Source of the DNA: Desulfobaculum sp044987625
GTDB taxonomy: Bacteria; Desulfobacterota; Desulfovibrionia; Desulfovibrionales; Desulfovibrionaceae
Assembly (NCBI RefSeq): GCF_044987625.1
Contig: NZ_JBJDSB010000004.1
Location: 1 to 64,000, forward strand
Length of the DNA stretch: 64,000 nucleotides
Direction of reading: 5' to 3'
Shown: positions 9,172 through 17,564 of the stretch, piece after piece
How the letters are laid out: the number at the start of each line of letters is the position of its first letter
Numbering within the stretch: position 1 is the first letter of the stretch
Notes under the pieces: model-generated
Databases searched by the model: none
What the model was told of the DNA's origin: nothing
What the model saw: the letters and a program-made list of their open reading frames with translations, nothing else
Position numbers and translations under genes: made by a program

Positions 9172-10088
9172 TTGTCTGTCAGCTTGAGGTTGCCGTAGCC
9201 ACCCCAAGCCTGCTGCACCACGCCGATGACCACAAGGGCGTCCGGGTCAATCTGCGAGATCATAAACCGCAGGTCGCTCACGCGGGAGCGGCGCACCGTG
9301 CAGTAGAGCATGGTGCGGACTTCCTTGGAGTAGCCGCCTGTGACTTCCCACATGGTGACGCCGCGCTGCATCTCGTTGACGAGGGCGTAGCGGACCTGCT
9401 CCGGCTTTTTGGTGATGATGATGGAGGTGCGCAACTGGCTGGAGCCTTCCATGGCAAAGTCCGAGAACAACCCGTTCATGACGAGGGAGAAGAGCGCCAA
9501 GAGGGCCATTTCCCAGTTGTAGACAAGCCCGCCAAGGCAGATGACGCCAAGGTCCGTGAACAGGTAGACCTGGCTCATGGGGTAGCCGGTGAAGTTATGG
9601 ATAATGCGCGCGGGGATGGACGTGCCGCCGATGGTGGAGCCAAAGCGGAAGATGATGCCGCTGCCAAGGCCGAACAGCACGCCCGCGTACAGGCTGGCTA
9701 AGAATTTATCATGCGTGATGGGGTAGGGGGCAAGCAGGCCCGGCATGATGTTCAGGAACAGCTCCACAAAGGCGGAAAAGGCAAACACCGCCATGATGGA
9801 GGAACTCAGAAAGCGCCAGCGCCCCAAGTACACAAAGCCCAGCATCAGGAGGGGAATGTTCACCAGCCAGATGACGATACCCTCGGACAGCCCAAAGGTG
9901 TCGCTCAGGATAATGGCAAGGCCGGAGATGCCGCCAGCCGTGATGTTGTAGGGCACCTGAAACAGCACAAAGCCAAGAGCCGCAATGGCGCAGCCCATCA
10001 GCACCATAATGGTGCGGAAGGTGAAGCGGCGGATTCTGGTGGCGAGGGGGAGTTCCAGCTTTTTTTTAATCTTTTGGCGCGTGTTCAT
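9168..10088 (-). CDS. YitT family membrane protein (DUF161 plus DUF2179)
   Basis: A 306-residue protein with about five or six transmembrane segments. FRTIMVLMGCAIAALGFVLF is followed by NITAGGISGLAIIL, the YitT signature, and there is a cytoplasmic C-terminal DUF2179 domain (about residues 215-295, including DPDALVVIGV). The family is widespread; some relatives are annotated as transporters, but substrates are not established. I start at MNTRQKIKKK (10088), because the upstream in-frame stretch is low-complexity and the basic N-terminus fits the family. Transcription is toward the DUF1566 gene, tail to tail. Confidence 0.88.
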   Translation of the reverse strand: MNTRQKIKKKLELPLATRIRRFTFRTIMVLMGCAIAALGFVLFQVPYNITAGGISGLAIILSDTFGLSEGIVIWLVNIPLLMLGFVYLGRWRFLSSSIMAVFAFSAFVELFLNIMPGLLAPYPITHDKFLASLYAGVLFGLGSGIIFRFGSTIGGTSIPARIIHNFTGYPMSQVYLFTDLGVICLGGLVYNWEMALLALFSLVMNGLFSDFAMEGSSQLRTSIIITKKPEQVRYALVNEMQRGVTMWEVTGGYSKEVRTMLYCTVRRSRVSDLRFMISQIDPDALVVIGVVQQAWGGYGNLKLTDN

Positions 10089-10344
10089 GGGTGCAGGCTC
10101 GTTGCGGTTAAGGGGCTGTGATAAAAGAGTGCGCTGCAGCGCTTCTGGGTGACGTCTGGTCCCCCACGCCGCAAAAAGGCGTGCAGGCTGTGCCGTGGCC
10201 TTGTACGGGGCGGGCGCGGCATCATTATGCAGTCCACGCCTGATGTGGTGCGACGCCGTGCATAAGAACAGGCCATGGCCCGGGGGCACGCTCCACGTGT
10301 AGCATTATTTTGTCCGGGATGACAGGGGGATGCGGGGCGCGTCC

Positions 10345-11169
10345 CTATTCCGCCGTAGCGCGCTCGTCCGCATAGCGGGAAAGGCCAAGGCGCGTAAGCT
10401 CCGGGACGAGCTGGTCGTAGTTGTCGATGATATCCGAGAGGGCGTCCGGGCTGACCTTTTGGTAGTCCGTGGTCACCGGAGCCTTGGCCGGGTCAATGCC
10501 AAGGAAGGGAAACAGCTTCGTCTGCGTCTGCGGGGAAAAGGTGTGTGCGCTGCCCCGCACATGCCCCACCATGTCCTCATACGTGATTTCCACGTGCTCA
10601 AAGTCCGAAACAATGGCCCGAAAGCGTTGCTTGCGTTTTTCCAGTTGCACCAGTGTGCCCAGCAGGCGCTTGGTCAGCGTGACGGTGAGCGTGGTTTCGC
10701 CGGTGCGGACAAAGCCGTCGTACTCGCGCATGGGCAGGGTGCCTGTGTCCACACCACGGTTGCGGCACGCCAGCAAAAAGGCCGAGATGTGCGCGCGCAG
10801 GGTGTTGGTGCGGATGAGGTGGACCACCTTTGGCGGGTGCGTGGAAAAGTAGCCGGAGACAAAGGCCAGGCGGTCCCAGAAGTCGTACTTGATGTCCATG
10901 CCCACGATGCTGTGGCGGGCCATGCTGTCGAAGGTGGCGTCGATGAAGCGGCGGGCAAAGGCGTTCATATTGCGGAAGGTGATTTGCGCGGGGTCGCGCA
11001 TGACGGCCTTGTGCCACTGAACGTAGAAATTCTCTTCCCTGTCCGGGCGGAAGGCCCAGTCGTCAAAGAGCGCTTCGCCGAACATATGCACGTCCGGGTG
11101 GCTGTTGAGGGCGCTGCGGAAAAAGTTGGTGCCCGAACGGATGGCGGCCAGCAGGATGAAGCGCGTCAT
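10345..11169 (-). CDS. Sulfotransferase-family protein
   Basis: A 274-residue protein. AAIRSGTNFFRSAL at residues 8-21 matches the 5'-phosphosulfate loop of PAPS-dependent sulfotransferases (RSGT then L near HPD). VVHLIRTNTLRAHISAFL near residues 140-157 matches the 3'-phosphate-binding segment, with the typical Arg and a Ser-like helix start. Such enzymes transfer sulfate from PAPS to sugars, lipids or small molecules. Nothing in the neighbourhood names the acceptor; a polysaccharide locus lies 19 kb away. It appears to be a single-gene unit. The family call is good, the acceptor unknown. Confidence 0.8.
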   Translation of the reverse strand: MTRFILLAAIRSGTNFFRSALNSHPDVHMFGEALFDDWAFRPDREENFYVQWHKAVMRDPAQITFRNMNAFARRFIDATFDSMARHSIVGMDIKYDFWDRLAFVSGYFSTHPPKVVHLIRTNTLRAHISAFLLACRNRGVDTGTLPMREYDGFVRTGETTLTVTLTKRLLGTLVQLEKRKQRFRAIVSDFEHVEITYEDMVGHVRGSAHTFSPQTQTKLFPFLGIDPAKAPVTTDYQKVSPDALSDIIDNYDQLVPELTRLGLSRYADERATAE

Positions 11170-11528
11170 GGACTCCTCACGGCTTGGGGCATGGGTAATA
11201 CATACAGTATATATGGGGGCTTTGGCGCGGCGTCAACGCGTGTGCATTCCGGGCCGCGCCGCCGTGGTTGATAAACGTTCTATTTAGCGGTATGCAGGGC
11301 AGTCCTGCTGTGTGCCCTGTACTGGCTCCGCCAGAGCCGCCACGAACCGACTTCCCACCGGCCATGCGGCCTTCCTGACGGGCTTTGTCCATGTAGGAAC
11401 GGCGCCGCAGCATTTCCAACGTGATGACGCTTTTTGCTGGATAACACCACCACCGGCCACCCCGGTGGACAATCTTCATCTTTCTTATGGCCCCGCGGGC
11501 AAGCCGTCCGGGGCTGCCGGAGGCGAAC
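11170..11528. other. Region upstream of pheT without pheS
   Basis: No phenylalanyl-tRNA synthetase alpha gene, nor its conserved C-terminal end, is found in any frame here, although pheS normally precedes pheT. A 100-codon minus-strand frame (11480 to 11177) lacks a domain and a good ribosome site. The short AT-rich stretch at about 11200-11215 is the likely promoter area of the leftward sulfotransferase gene. Confidence 0.55.
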
Positions 11529-13928
11529 ATGCTCCTGAGTCTGAACTGGTTGCGCGAGTTCGTTCCGTTCACGGGAACGGACGAAGAGCTGGCCGACAGA
11601 CTGACCATGCTCGGATTGGAAGTGGAGGAGGTCAGCCACCCCTTCGCCCATCTTGAGAATGTTGTGGTCGGTCATGTGCTGGAGTGCGACAAGCACCCCG
11701 AAGCCGACAAACTGTCCGTATGCAGTGTGGACGTCGGCGAAGACGAACCCCTGCCCATCGTTTGCGGCGCGCCCAACGTTGCCAAGGGCCAGAAGGTGGC
11801 CGTTGCCAAGGTTGGCGCAGAGCTGCCCGGCGGGTTCAAGATCAAAAAGGCCAAGCTGCGCGGTCAGGTCTCCAAGGGCATGATTTGCGCCGAGGACGAA
11901 ATCGGCCTCGGTGACAGCCACGCCGGCATTATGGTGCTGGACGAGGCCCTTGCCGTGGGCACCCCCCTTGTGGACGCCCTGAATCTCGACACCACCGTCT
12001 TTGACCTGGGCATCACGCCCAACCGCGGCGACTGCCTGAGCATGCTCGGCATTGCGCGTGAGGTGGCCATGGCCTACGGCCTGCCCCTGACCCTGCCGGA
12101 ATGCGCCCTTGAGGAAGTGGCCGAGTCCGCCGCGGACCAGTTGACTATCCAGATTGACGACCCCGCGCTGTGCCCCCTGTATCAGGGCCGCATTTTGAAG
12201 GGCGTGCAGGTTGGTCCCGCTCCGGCGTGGATGCGCTACCGCCTTATTGCCGTGGGCATGCGCCCCATCAACAACATTGTGGACGTGACCAACTACCTGC
12301 TCATGGAGCTTGGTCACCCCTTGCATGCCTTCGACCGTGCCAAGCTGGCGGGCGATACCATCCGCGTGCGCGCCGCCGAAGACGGCACCGCCTTCACCAC
12401 GCTGGACGATGAAAAGCGCGACCTGCTCGGCAGCGACCTGCTCATCTGCGACGCGGAAAAGCCCGTTGCCCTCGCCGGCGTTATGGGCGGCGCCAACTCC
12501 GAAGTGTCGGACGCCACCACCGACGTGGTGCTGGAATGCGCCGTGTTCGATCCGCCCACGGTGCGCAAGACCGCCCGCCGTCTGGCCCTGCACAGCGAGT
12601 CGTCCTTCCGCTTTGAGCGCGGTGTGGACCAGGGCAACGCCCGCTTTGTTGCGGACCGTGCCGCCAGTCTGATGGCCCAGCTTTCCGGCGCACAGGTGCT
12701 CTCCGGCGTGGCCGTGGCCGAGCCCACCCCGTGGGAGAACCGCACCCTGCGTTTCCGCCCCGCCCGCTGCAACAGCCTGCTGGGTGTGGACCTTGACGCC
12801 GAATTCTGCCGCACCACCTTTGAGGGCCTTGGCTGCTCCGTGGATGCCTCCAATCCCGAGGACTGGACCGTTGTGGCGCCCAGCCACCGCCACGACCTTG
12901 AGCGCGAAGTGGACCTCTATGAGGAAGCCGCGCGCGTGTACGGCATGGACCGCATCGAGGCCGTACTGCCCCGCGTGTCCAAGTCCCTTGACGGGTTGGC
13001 CCTTGCCGACCGCCGCTACGCCTTCACCATGCAGCTCAAGCACTGGGCGCGTGGCGTTGGCCTGAACGAGGCCGTGAACTACAGCTTTGTCGGTCACGAG
13101 GATTTGGATTTCTTCAATCTGCCGCAGGACAACCGCGTGCCGGTCATGAATCCGCTCTCCGAGGAGCAGAACGTGATGCGTACCGCGCTGGCTCCAGGCC
13201 TGTTGCAGAATGTGCGTACCAACGTCGGCCACGGCTCCGCCCGTCTGCGCCTCTTTGAAGTCGCCAAGGTGTTCTGGGCCGATGCCGAGTCCGAGACCAC
13301 GGCCACGGAGCCGACCCGCCTCGGCATGCTGGTCTACGGCCGCCGCGAGCGTGAGCGCTGGCCTTGGCCCGAAGAGGAAAACGCCGCCTACGCGGACATC
13401 AAGGGCATGGTGGAGCACCTGCTCCAGCATCTGGAACTGCCCGGCGCGCAGTATCGCCTGAAGGACGGCCACCCCTATCTGGCCCCCTGCGTCGAGGTTG
13501 TCCTTGATGATGAGGTTATCGGCGAAATGGGCCGCATCAAGCCCGAAATCGCGGATACCTACAACGCCCGCCGCGAGGTGTGGATTGCCGAACTGGACGC
13601 CGACGCCCTGCAGGAATGGCACGAAGGCGTGCTGCCCGGCTTCTCGCCGCTGGCCAAGTTCCCGCCCATCAAGCGCGACATCACCTTCATCGCTCCCGAG
13701 ACGCTGACCGCCGGCGCGGTGGTGGACGCCGTGCGCGGCGTGCAGGAACCCCTGCTGGAGGACGTGGTGCTGGTGGACTGCTACCAGCCCGAGGACGCGG
13801 AAACCCACAACCTTACCGTGCGCCTGACCTACCGCCACGCCGACCGCACCCTGAAGGACAAGGAAGTCGAAAAGCGGCATTCCAAGGTCGTTAAGAAGGT
13901 GCTGGACGCGCTTCCGGTACACGTCTAG
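11529..13928 (+). CDS. pheT: Phenylalanyl-tRNA synthetase beta subunit
   Basis: A 799-residue beta chain of the alpha2-beta2 enzyme that charges tRNA-Phe. The order is complete: N-terminal MLLSLNWLREFVPF, an EMAP/tRNA-binding domain (about residues 40-150, VVVGHVLECDKHPEADKLSVC), B3/B4 editing domains (about 200-390), B5, the catalytic-like core (GVGLNEAVNYSF near 510), and the C-terminal anticodon-binding ferredoxin-like domain starting near 700 (FSPLAKFPPIKRDI). I start at ATG 11529; an upstream in-frame ATG at 11487 adds a non-family 14-residue extension. pheS is not adjacent or elsewhere in the window. The gene is followed by a perfect hairpin and a MerR gene. Confidence 0.97.
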   Translation: MLLSLNWLREFVPFTGTDEELADRLTMLGLEVEEVSHPFAHLENVVVGHVLECDKHPEADKLSVCSVDVGEDEPLPIVCGAPNVAKGQKVAVAKVGAELPGGFKIKKAKLRGQVSKGMICAEDEIGLGDSHAGIMVLDEALAVGTPLVDALNLDTTVFDLGITPNRGDCLSMLGIAREVAMAYGLPLTLPECALEEVAESAADQLTIQIDDPALCPLYQGRILKGVQVGPAPAWMRYRLIAVGMRPINNIVDVTNYLLMELGHPLHAFDRAKLAGDTIRVRAAEDGTAFTTLDDEKRDLLGSDLLICDAEKPVALAGVMGGANSEVSDATTDVVLECAVFDPPTVRKTARRLALHSESSFRFERGVDQGNARFVADRAASLMAQLSGAQVLSGVAVAEPTPWENRTLRFRPARCNSLLGVDLDAEFCRTTFEGLGCSVDASNPEDWTVVAPSHRHDLEREVDLYEEAARVYGMDRIEAVLPRVSKSLDGLALADRRYAFTMQLKHWARGVGLNEAVNYSFVGHEDLDFFNLPQDNRVPVMNPLSEEQNVMRTALAPGLLQNVRTNVGHGSARLRLFEVAKVFWADAESETTATEPTRLGMLVYGRRERERWPWPEEENAAYADIKGMVEHLLQHLELPGAQYRLKDGHPYLAPCVEVVLDDEVIGEMGRIKPEIADTYNARREVWIAELDADALQEWHEGVLPGFSPLAKFPPIKRDITFIAPETLTAGAVVDAVRGVQEPLLEDVVLVDCYQPEDAETHNLTVRLTYRHADRTLKDKEVEKRHSKVVKKVLDALPVHV

Positions 13929-13945
13929 AATATCTTGATAATCCG

Positions 13946-13978
13946 GCGGTCCGGACCGTTGTGGTCCGGACCGCATTT
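13946..13978. terminator. Perfect 12-bp hairpin between pheT and the MerR gene
   Basis: GCGGTCCGGACC, loop GTTGT, GGTCCGGACCGC, then ATTT. The T-run is short, so this may attenuate rather than fully stop transcription into the MerR gene. Confidence 0.6.
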
Positions 13979-14013
13979 CCCAAAAGCGTACACGACAGGT
14001 TGGAGAGTGGACC

Positions 14014-14364
14014 ATGGGCCGGACCTACCGCATCGGGCAGGCAGCTCGGAAGCTCAATCTCAACACCTCCGTGCTGCGGTATTGGGAGTCCGAATTTCCG
14101 CAGATACAGCCCATTCGCACCCGCAAAGGCCAGCGGCTGTACACCGATGAGCACATCGAACAGCTGACGCTTATCCGGCATCTGCTCCACGAGGAGGGGA
14201 TGACCATTGAAGGGGCGCGTAAGAAGCTGGAGCGCGACGACGCCATCGCCGCGGCGGAAGCCGCCAGTGACGACGAAACAAGCGCGACCCTCCGGCTGGA
14301 TGCATTCCGGCGGAGTATGATTGCCGAGCTTGAGGAGATGAAACGCCTCCTCAAGGGTGAATGA
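14014..14364 (+). CDS. MerR family transcriptional regulator
   Basis: A 116-residue protein with an N-terminal winged helix-turn-helix (YRIGQAARKLNLNTSVLRYWE) and the second MerR helix pair (RTRKGQRLYTDEHIEQL), followed by a short coiled-coil. It ends without the Cys cluster of metal-sensing members, so no ligand is predicted. GGAG lies nine bases before the ATG. It sits 85 nt after pheT, an arrangement familiar from Desulfovibrio genomes (recalled, not checked), and ends at a strong terminator. Confidence 0.92.
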   Translation: MGRTYRIGQAARKLNLNTSVLRYWESEFPQIQPIRTRKGQRLYTDEHIEQLTLIRHLLHEEGMTIEGARKKLERDDAIAAAEAASDDETSATLRLDAFRRSMIAELEEMKRLLKGE

Positions 14365-14368
14365 CCAC

Positions 14369-14395
14369 AACCCGCCCCCGTGGCGGGTTTTTTGT
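14369..14395 (+). terminator. Rho-independent terminator after the MerR gene
   Basis: AACCCGCC, loop CCCGT, GGCGGGTT followed by a T-run. Confidence 0.92.
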
Positions 14396-14443
14396 GAGCG
14401 ATGACATGCGGCGCGCCGCGGTGCGCCGCCCTGAGGAGACGCC

Positions 14444-15082
14444 ATGATTCTTGACGCATACGGCATGCAGCACTGGGCCACCTTCTTTGTTGCGGCCCTA
14501 CTTTTGAATATTTCCCCCGGCCCGGATATGGGCTTTATCCTTGCCAACACCGTGCGCGGCGGAAAACGGCACGGCTTTGCCGCCATGTTTGGCGTGTGGA
14601 CCGGTTCGCTGTGCCATACGCTGTTTGCCGCTGCTGGCCTGTCCGCACTGCTTGTGGCATCGGCCACGGCCTTTTCCATGGTCAAATACGCTGGTGCGGC
14701 CTACCTTGTGTGGCTGGGTATTCAGGCGCTGCGGTCCAAGGGCGCGTTTGCCGCGCAGGCGGGTGGCGGCCCTGTCGCCTCGCCGGGGCGCATCTACCGT
14801 CAGGGTGTGTTCATCAACATCCTCAACCCCAAGGCCGCCGTGTTCTTCCTCGCCTTTTTGCCGCAGTTTGTGGTGCCGGGGGTCGCCCCCGTGCCCATGC
14901 AGCTGGCCCTGCACGGGGTGCTCATTATTCTGGTGGCCGCCCTTGTGGAACCGATGGTCATCTTCGCCGGTGACCGCATTACCACCAGCCTGCGCTCCAA
15001 CCGCCGCGTGTCGCAGTGGTTCGACCGCACCCTTGGCGCGTTTTTCCTCTTCCTTGGCGTGCGCCTCGCCGTCTCGCGCTAA
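14444..15082 (+). CDS. LysE/RhtB family amino-acid exporter
   Basis: A 212-residue membrane protein with about six hydrophobic segments. The family signature NISPGPDMGFI lies near residues 23-33 and GVFINILNPKAAVFF near 123-137. LysE/RhtB proteins export amino acids such as lysine, threonine, homoserine or leucine in exchange for protons; the substrate cannot be read from sequence. GAGGAG lies upstream of the ATG. It is a single-gene unit between two terminators. Confidence 0.92.
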   Translation: MILDAYGMQHWATFFVAALLLNISPGPDMGFILANTVRGGKRHGFAAMFGVWTGSLCHTLFAAAGLSALLVASATAFSMVKYAGAAYLVWLGIQALRSKGAFAAQAGGGPVASPGRIYRQGVFINILNPKAAVFFLAFLPQFVVPGVAPVPMQLALHGVLIILVAALVEPMVIFAGDRITTSLRSNRRVSQWFDRTLGAFFLFLGVRLAVSR

Positions 15083-15106
15083 GAGCGCGCCCCTTTGTCC
15101 AAAACG

Positions 15107-15147
15107 CGGCCCGGCATCCCATCATGGGGTGCCGGGCCGTTTGTGTT
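15107..15147 (+). terminator. Terminator after the LysE-type gene
   Basis: CGGCCCGGCATCCC pairs with GGGGTGCCGGGCCG (one G-T wobble) across ATCAT, followed by TTTGTGTT. Confidence 0.85.
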
Positions 15148-15359
15148 GCGCCGTACGGGAAAGGGCAGTGCATTGCCCAGTTATTGATAACAGGTTCCCA
15201 AGATTCGGGAAAAATGGTGCGCGGGTTGCCTGAAACGTTTCAGCGTCCTACGATGGGCCGTTTTTCCCTTTTGTCCTGCCCCTTCTCACAAGGCACAGAA
15301 CGCCGGATGGCTGACGTTCGGGGACGGGACCGGTGTTTTAGAAACAGGAACGTAGAGAA

Positions 15360-17012
15360 ATGAGCTACCCCATGAACGCAGTGCGCGGTGACATCTTCGG
15401 AGGTTTGACAGCAGGCATCATCGCACTGCCTCTTGCCCTCGCCTTTGGCGTTGCAAGTGGAGCGGGCGCGGCCGCCGGATTGTACGGCGCCATCGCCCTT
15501 GGACTTTTTGCTTCCATCTTTGGCGGCACCCGGACGCAGGTGTCCGGTCCCACCGGACCGATGACCGTGGTCATGGGGACGGCTGTCGCCGCCTTCTCGG
15601 GGCAGCCCGAGGCCGTGTGTCTGGTCGTGCTGCTGTGCGGTCTGTTCCAGATGCTGTTTGGCGTGTTCCGCCTTGGCGGGGTGGTGAAGTTTATCCCTTA
15701 TCCCGTCATCTCCGGCTTTATGAACGGCATCGGCGTGATTATCGTGCTGCTTCAGATTCAGCCGCTCATGGGCTGCGAGAGCCTCAAGTCGCCGCTTTTG
15801 GCCCTGATGGGTCTGCCGGACGCAGTCGCCGCCATGAATCTGTATGCGGTGGGGCTCGCCGCCGCGACCATGGCCATTGTGTTCCTGACTCCCGCACGCA
15901 TCTCGCGCGTTGTGCCGTCGCCGCTTATTGCGCTCATCTCCATGAGTGTGCTCGCCTACGCGCTGAAGATGCCCGTGCCCACCATCGGCGCTATTCCGTC
16001 CGGATTGCCCGAACTGCACATTCCCGGTCTGCCCCTTGCCGACTGGGGACGCATCGCCACCCTTGGCTTTGCCCTTGCCCTGCTGGGCACCATTGATACG
16101 CTGCTGACCTCCATCGTTGCGGACTCCATGTCCAAGGATCAGCACAACTCCAACCGTGAGCTGATCGGCCAAGGCCTCGGCAACATGGTGGCGGGCTTTG
16201 TAGGCGGCCTGCCCGGCGCGGGCGCGACTATGCGTACCGTCGTCAACATCAAGGCCGGCGGCACCACGCGGCTGTCCGGCGTAATCCATGCGCTGTTCCT
16301 CGTGGCGGTTCTGCTGGGCCTTGGTCCCCTCACTGCCAGCATTCCTCTTGCCGTCCTCGCGGGCATCCTCGTGAAGGTGGGTGTGGATATCTTGGACTAC
16401 AAACTGCTGCGCCTTGTGCGCAAGGCCCCCAAGCAGGACCTCGTGGTCATGCTGGCTGTGTTTGGCATTACCGTGTTTGTGGACCTTATCGTGGCCGTTG
16501 GCGTTGGCGTGGCCCTTGCCTGCCTGATGCTCGCCTACCGCGTTGCCCGCCAGACGCGCATTCAGGTCACCAGCATGGAAGACGACGCCGACCGCGACAA
16601 GTACATGGACGCCATCACCGCCAGCGATAAGCAAGTGCGTGTGATTACCATCAACGGCGCGTTCTTCTTCGGGACATCCTCTCTTATGCAGGACAAGGTG
16701 GACCGCCTCTATGGAACGCGCTGTGTTGTCGTCAACTGCACCAGCGCGCCGTTTATGGACATCTCCGCCGTGTTCGCCCTGAGCGAAATGCTGGAGAAGC
16801 TGGTGGACGAAGGCGTGCGCGTGATGCTTGTGGTGAATGCGGACCAGCGCACCACGCTTGCCGAATGCGGAGCAGGGGACATTCTGCCCGCACAGGACGT
16901 CTTCTCCACGCTGGATACGGCCCTGGATGCCGCCCTTGACGCCGTGGCTATAGACCACAAGGACAAGGCCGCGCGCATCGCCGCGTTGCGCTACGCCAGC
17001 GCCTCGGCCTAA
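15360..17012 (+). CDS. SulP family anion transporter with STAS domain
   Basis: A 550-residue SulP/SLC26-type transporter. The membrane part opens with DIFGGLTAGIIALPLALAFG and carries the QVSGPTGPMTVV signature near residue 60. About 10-14 transmembrane segments extend to about residue 400. A cytoplasmic STAS domain follows (about 420-530: VRVITINGAFFFG, MDISAVFAL), ending in an Ala-rich tail. Family members carry sulfate, bicarbonate or dicarboxylates. In a sulfate reducer sulfate uptake is an attractive guess but is not shown. AGGA lies upstream of ATG 15360. The gene stands alone, followed by the tRNA promoter. A second, differently built SulP gene lies at 44.8-47.2 kb. Confidence 0.93.
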   Translation: MSYPMNAVRGDIFGGLTAGIIALPLALAFGVASGAGAAAGLYGAIALGLFASIFGGTRTQVSGPTGPMTVVMGTAVAAFSGQPEAVCLVVLLCGLFQMLFGVFRLGGVVKFIPYPVISGFMNGIGVIIVLLQIQPLMGCESLKSPLLALMGLPDAVAAMNLYAVGLAAATMAIVFLTPARISRVVPSPLIALISMSVLAYALKMPVPTIGAIPSGLPELHIPGLPLADWGRIATLGFALALLGTIDTLLTSIVADSMSKDQHNSNRELIGQGLGNMVAGFVGGLPGAGATMRTVVNIKAGGTTRLSGVIHALFLVAVLLGLGPLTASIPLAVLAGILVKVGVDILDYKLLRLVRKAPKQDLVVMLAVFGITVFVDLIVAVGVGVALACLMLAYRVARQTRIQVTSMEDDADRDKYMDAITASDKQVRVITINGAFFFGTSSLMQDKVDRLYGTRCVVVNCTSAPFMDISAVFALSEMLEKLVDEGVRVMLVVNADQRTTLAECGAGDILPAQDVFSTLDTALDAALDAVAIDHKDKAARIAALRYASASA

Positions 17013-17152
17013 ACGCCATGCATCCCGGCCCGTTGCCCGCCATATTCGGCCTCCGGCGCGGCGCAAAAGCCCCATGATACCGGGCGAGTGCAGGCATGGC
17101 GCGGATATGTGGACAGGCCGGGGAGAAAATGCGAAAAAAATGAAAAAGGGCG

Positions 17153-17181
17153 TTGACATTTGGGCCGATGCCACCTAGATA
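17153..17181 (+). promoter_or_regulatory. Sigma-70-type promoter of the tRNA-Pro/tRNA-Thr unit
   Basis: TTGACA at 17153-17158, 17-nt spacer, TAGATA at 17176-17181. An A-rich stretch (about 17127-17146) just upstream resembles an UP element. The tRNA begins 39 nt after the -10 box. Confidence 0.78.
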
Positions 17182-17220
17182 TCTACCTCGCCGCTTGAGA
17201 GAGCGGCTTTGAAAACTCGT

Positions 17221-17297
17221 CGGGATGTGGCGCAGTCTGGAAGCGCACTTGAATGGGGTTCAAGGGGCCGGAGGTTCAAATCCTCTCATCCCGACCA
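17221..17297 (+). tRNA. tRNA-Pro (anticodon GGG)
   Basis: A 77-nt cloverleaf. The acceptor stem CGGGATG/CATCCCG is perfect, the D-stem is GCGC/GCGC, and the anticodon stem CTTGA/TCAAG encloses loop ATGGGGT with anticodon GGG (reads CCC/CCU). The T-arm is GGAGG-TTCAAAT-CCTCT, and CCA is encoded. A hairpin terminator follows at once. Confidence 0.97.
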
Positions 17298-17310
17298 CGA
17301 TGAGATTAAG

Positions 17311-17342
17311 GCGGGTTATGCAAAAGCATGGCCCGCTTTTTC
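17311..17342 (+). terminator. Terminator between the two tRNA genes
   Basis: GCGGGTTATGC, loop AAAA, GCATGGCCCGC (G-T wobbles), then TTTTT. It would separate tRNA-Pro from tRNA-Thr unless read through. Confidence 0.75.
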
Positions 17343-17404
17343 TGAAAAACGTTGCCGCGCTTCGCCAGACCTCGAAGCCACAACCCCAGTGAGGCAATGA
17401 TTAA

Positions 17405-17480
<76 letters not shown>

Positions 17481-17491
17481 TCCGTCAGTAT

Positions 17492-17521
17492 AAGGCCAGT
17501 CCGAAAGGGCTGGCCTTTTTT
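17492..17521 (+). terminator. Terminator after tRNA-Thr
   Basis: AAGGCCAGTCC pairs with GGGCTGGCCTT around GAAA, followed by six T. Confidence 0.92.
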
Positions 17522-17564
17522 GCGTTCTGCGCACGGCGCAGGAAGACGGAAGACGGAAGAAAAG

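Noticed and set aside
11177..11480. Minus-strand frame of about 100 codons upstream of pheT
   Set aside because: No good ribosome site and no recognisable domain; the second half runs into low-complexity sequence. Kept only as a possibility in the intergenic note.
11280..14015. Open frame of 911 codons on the minus strand opposite pheT
   Set aside because: The plus strand encodes a full-length, motif-perfect PheT. The antisense frame is His/Gly/Val-rich and has no domain, a common effect of strong codon bias in GC-rich genes.
15240..17174. Open frame of 644 codons opposite the SulP gene
   Set aside because: No domain; His/Gly/Gln-rich shadow of a clear transporter gene.
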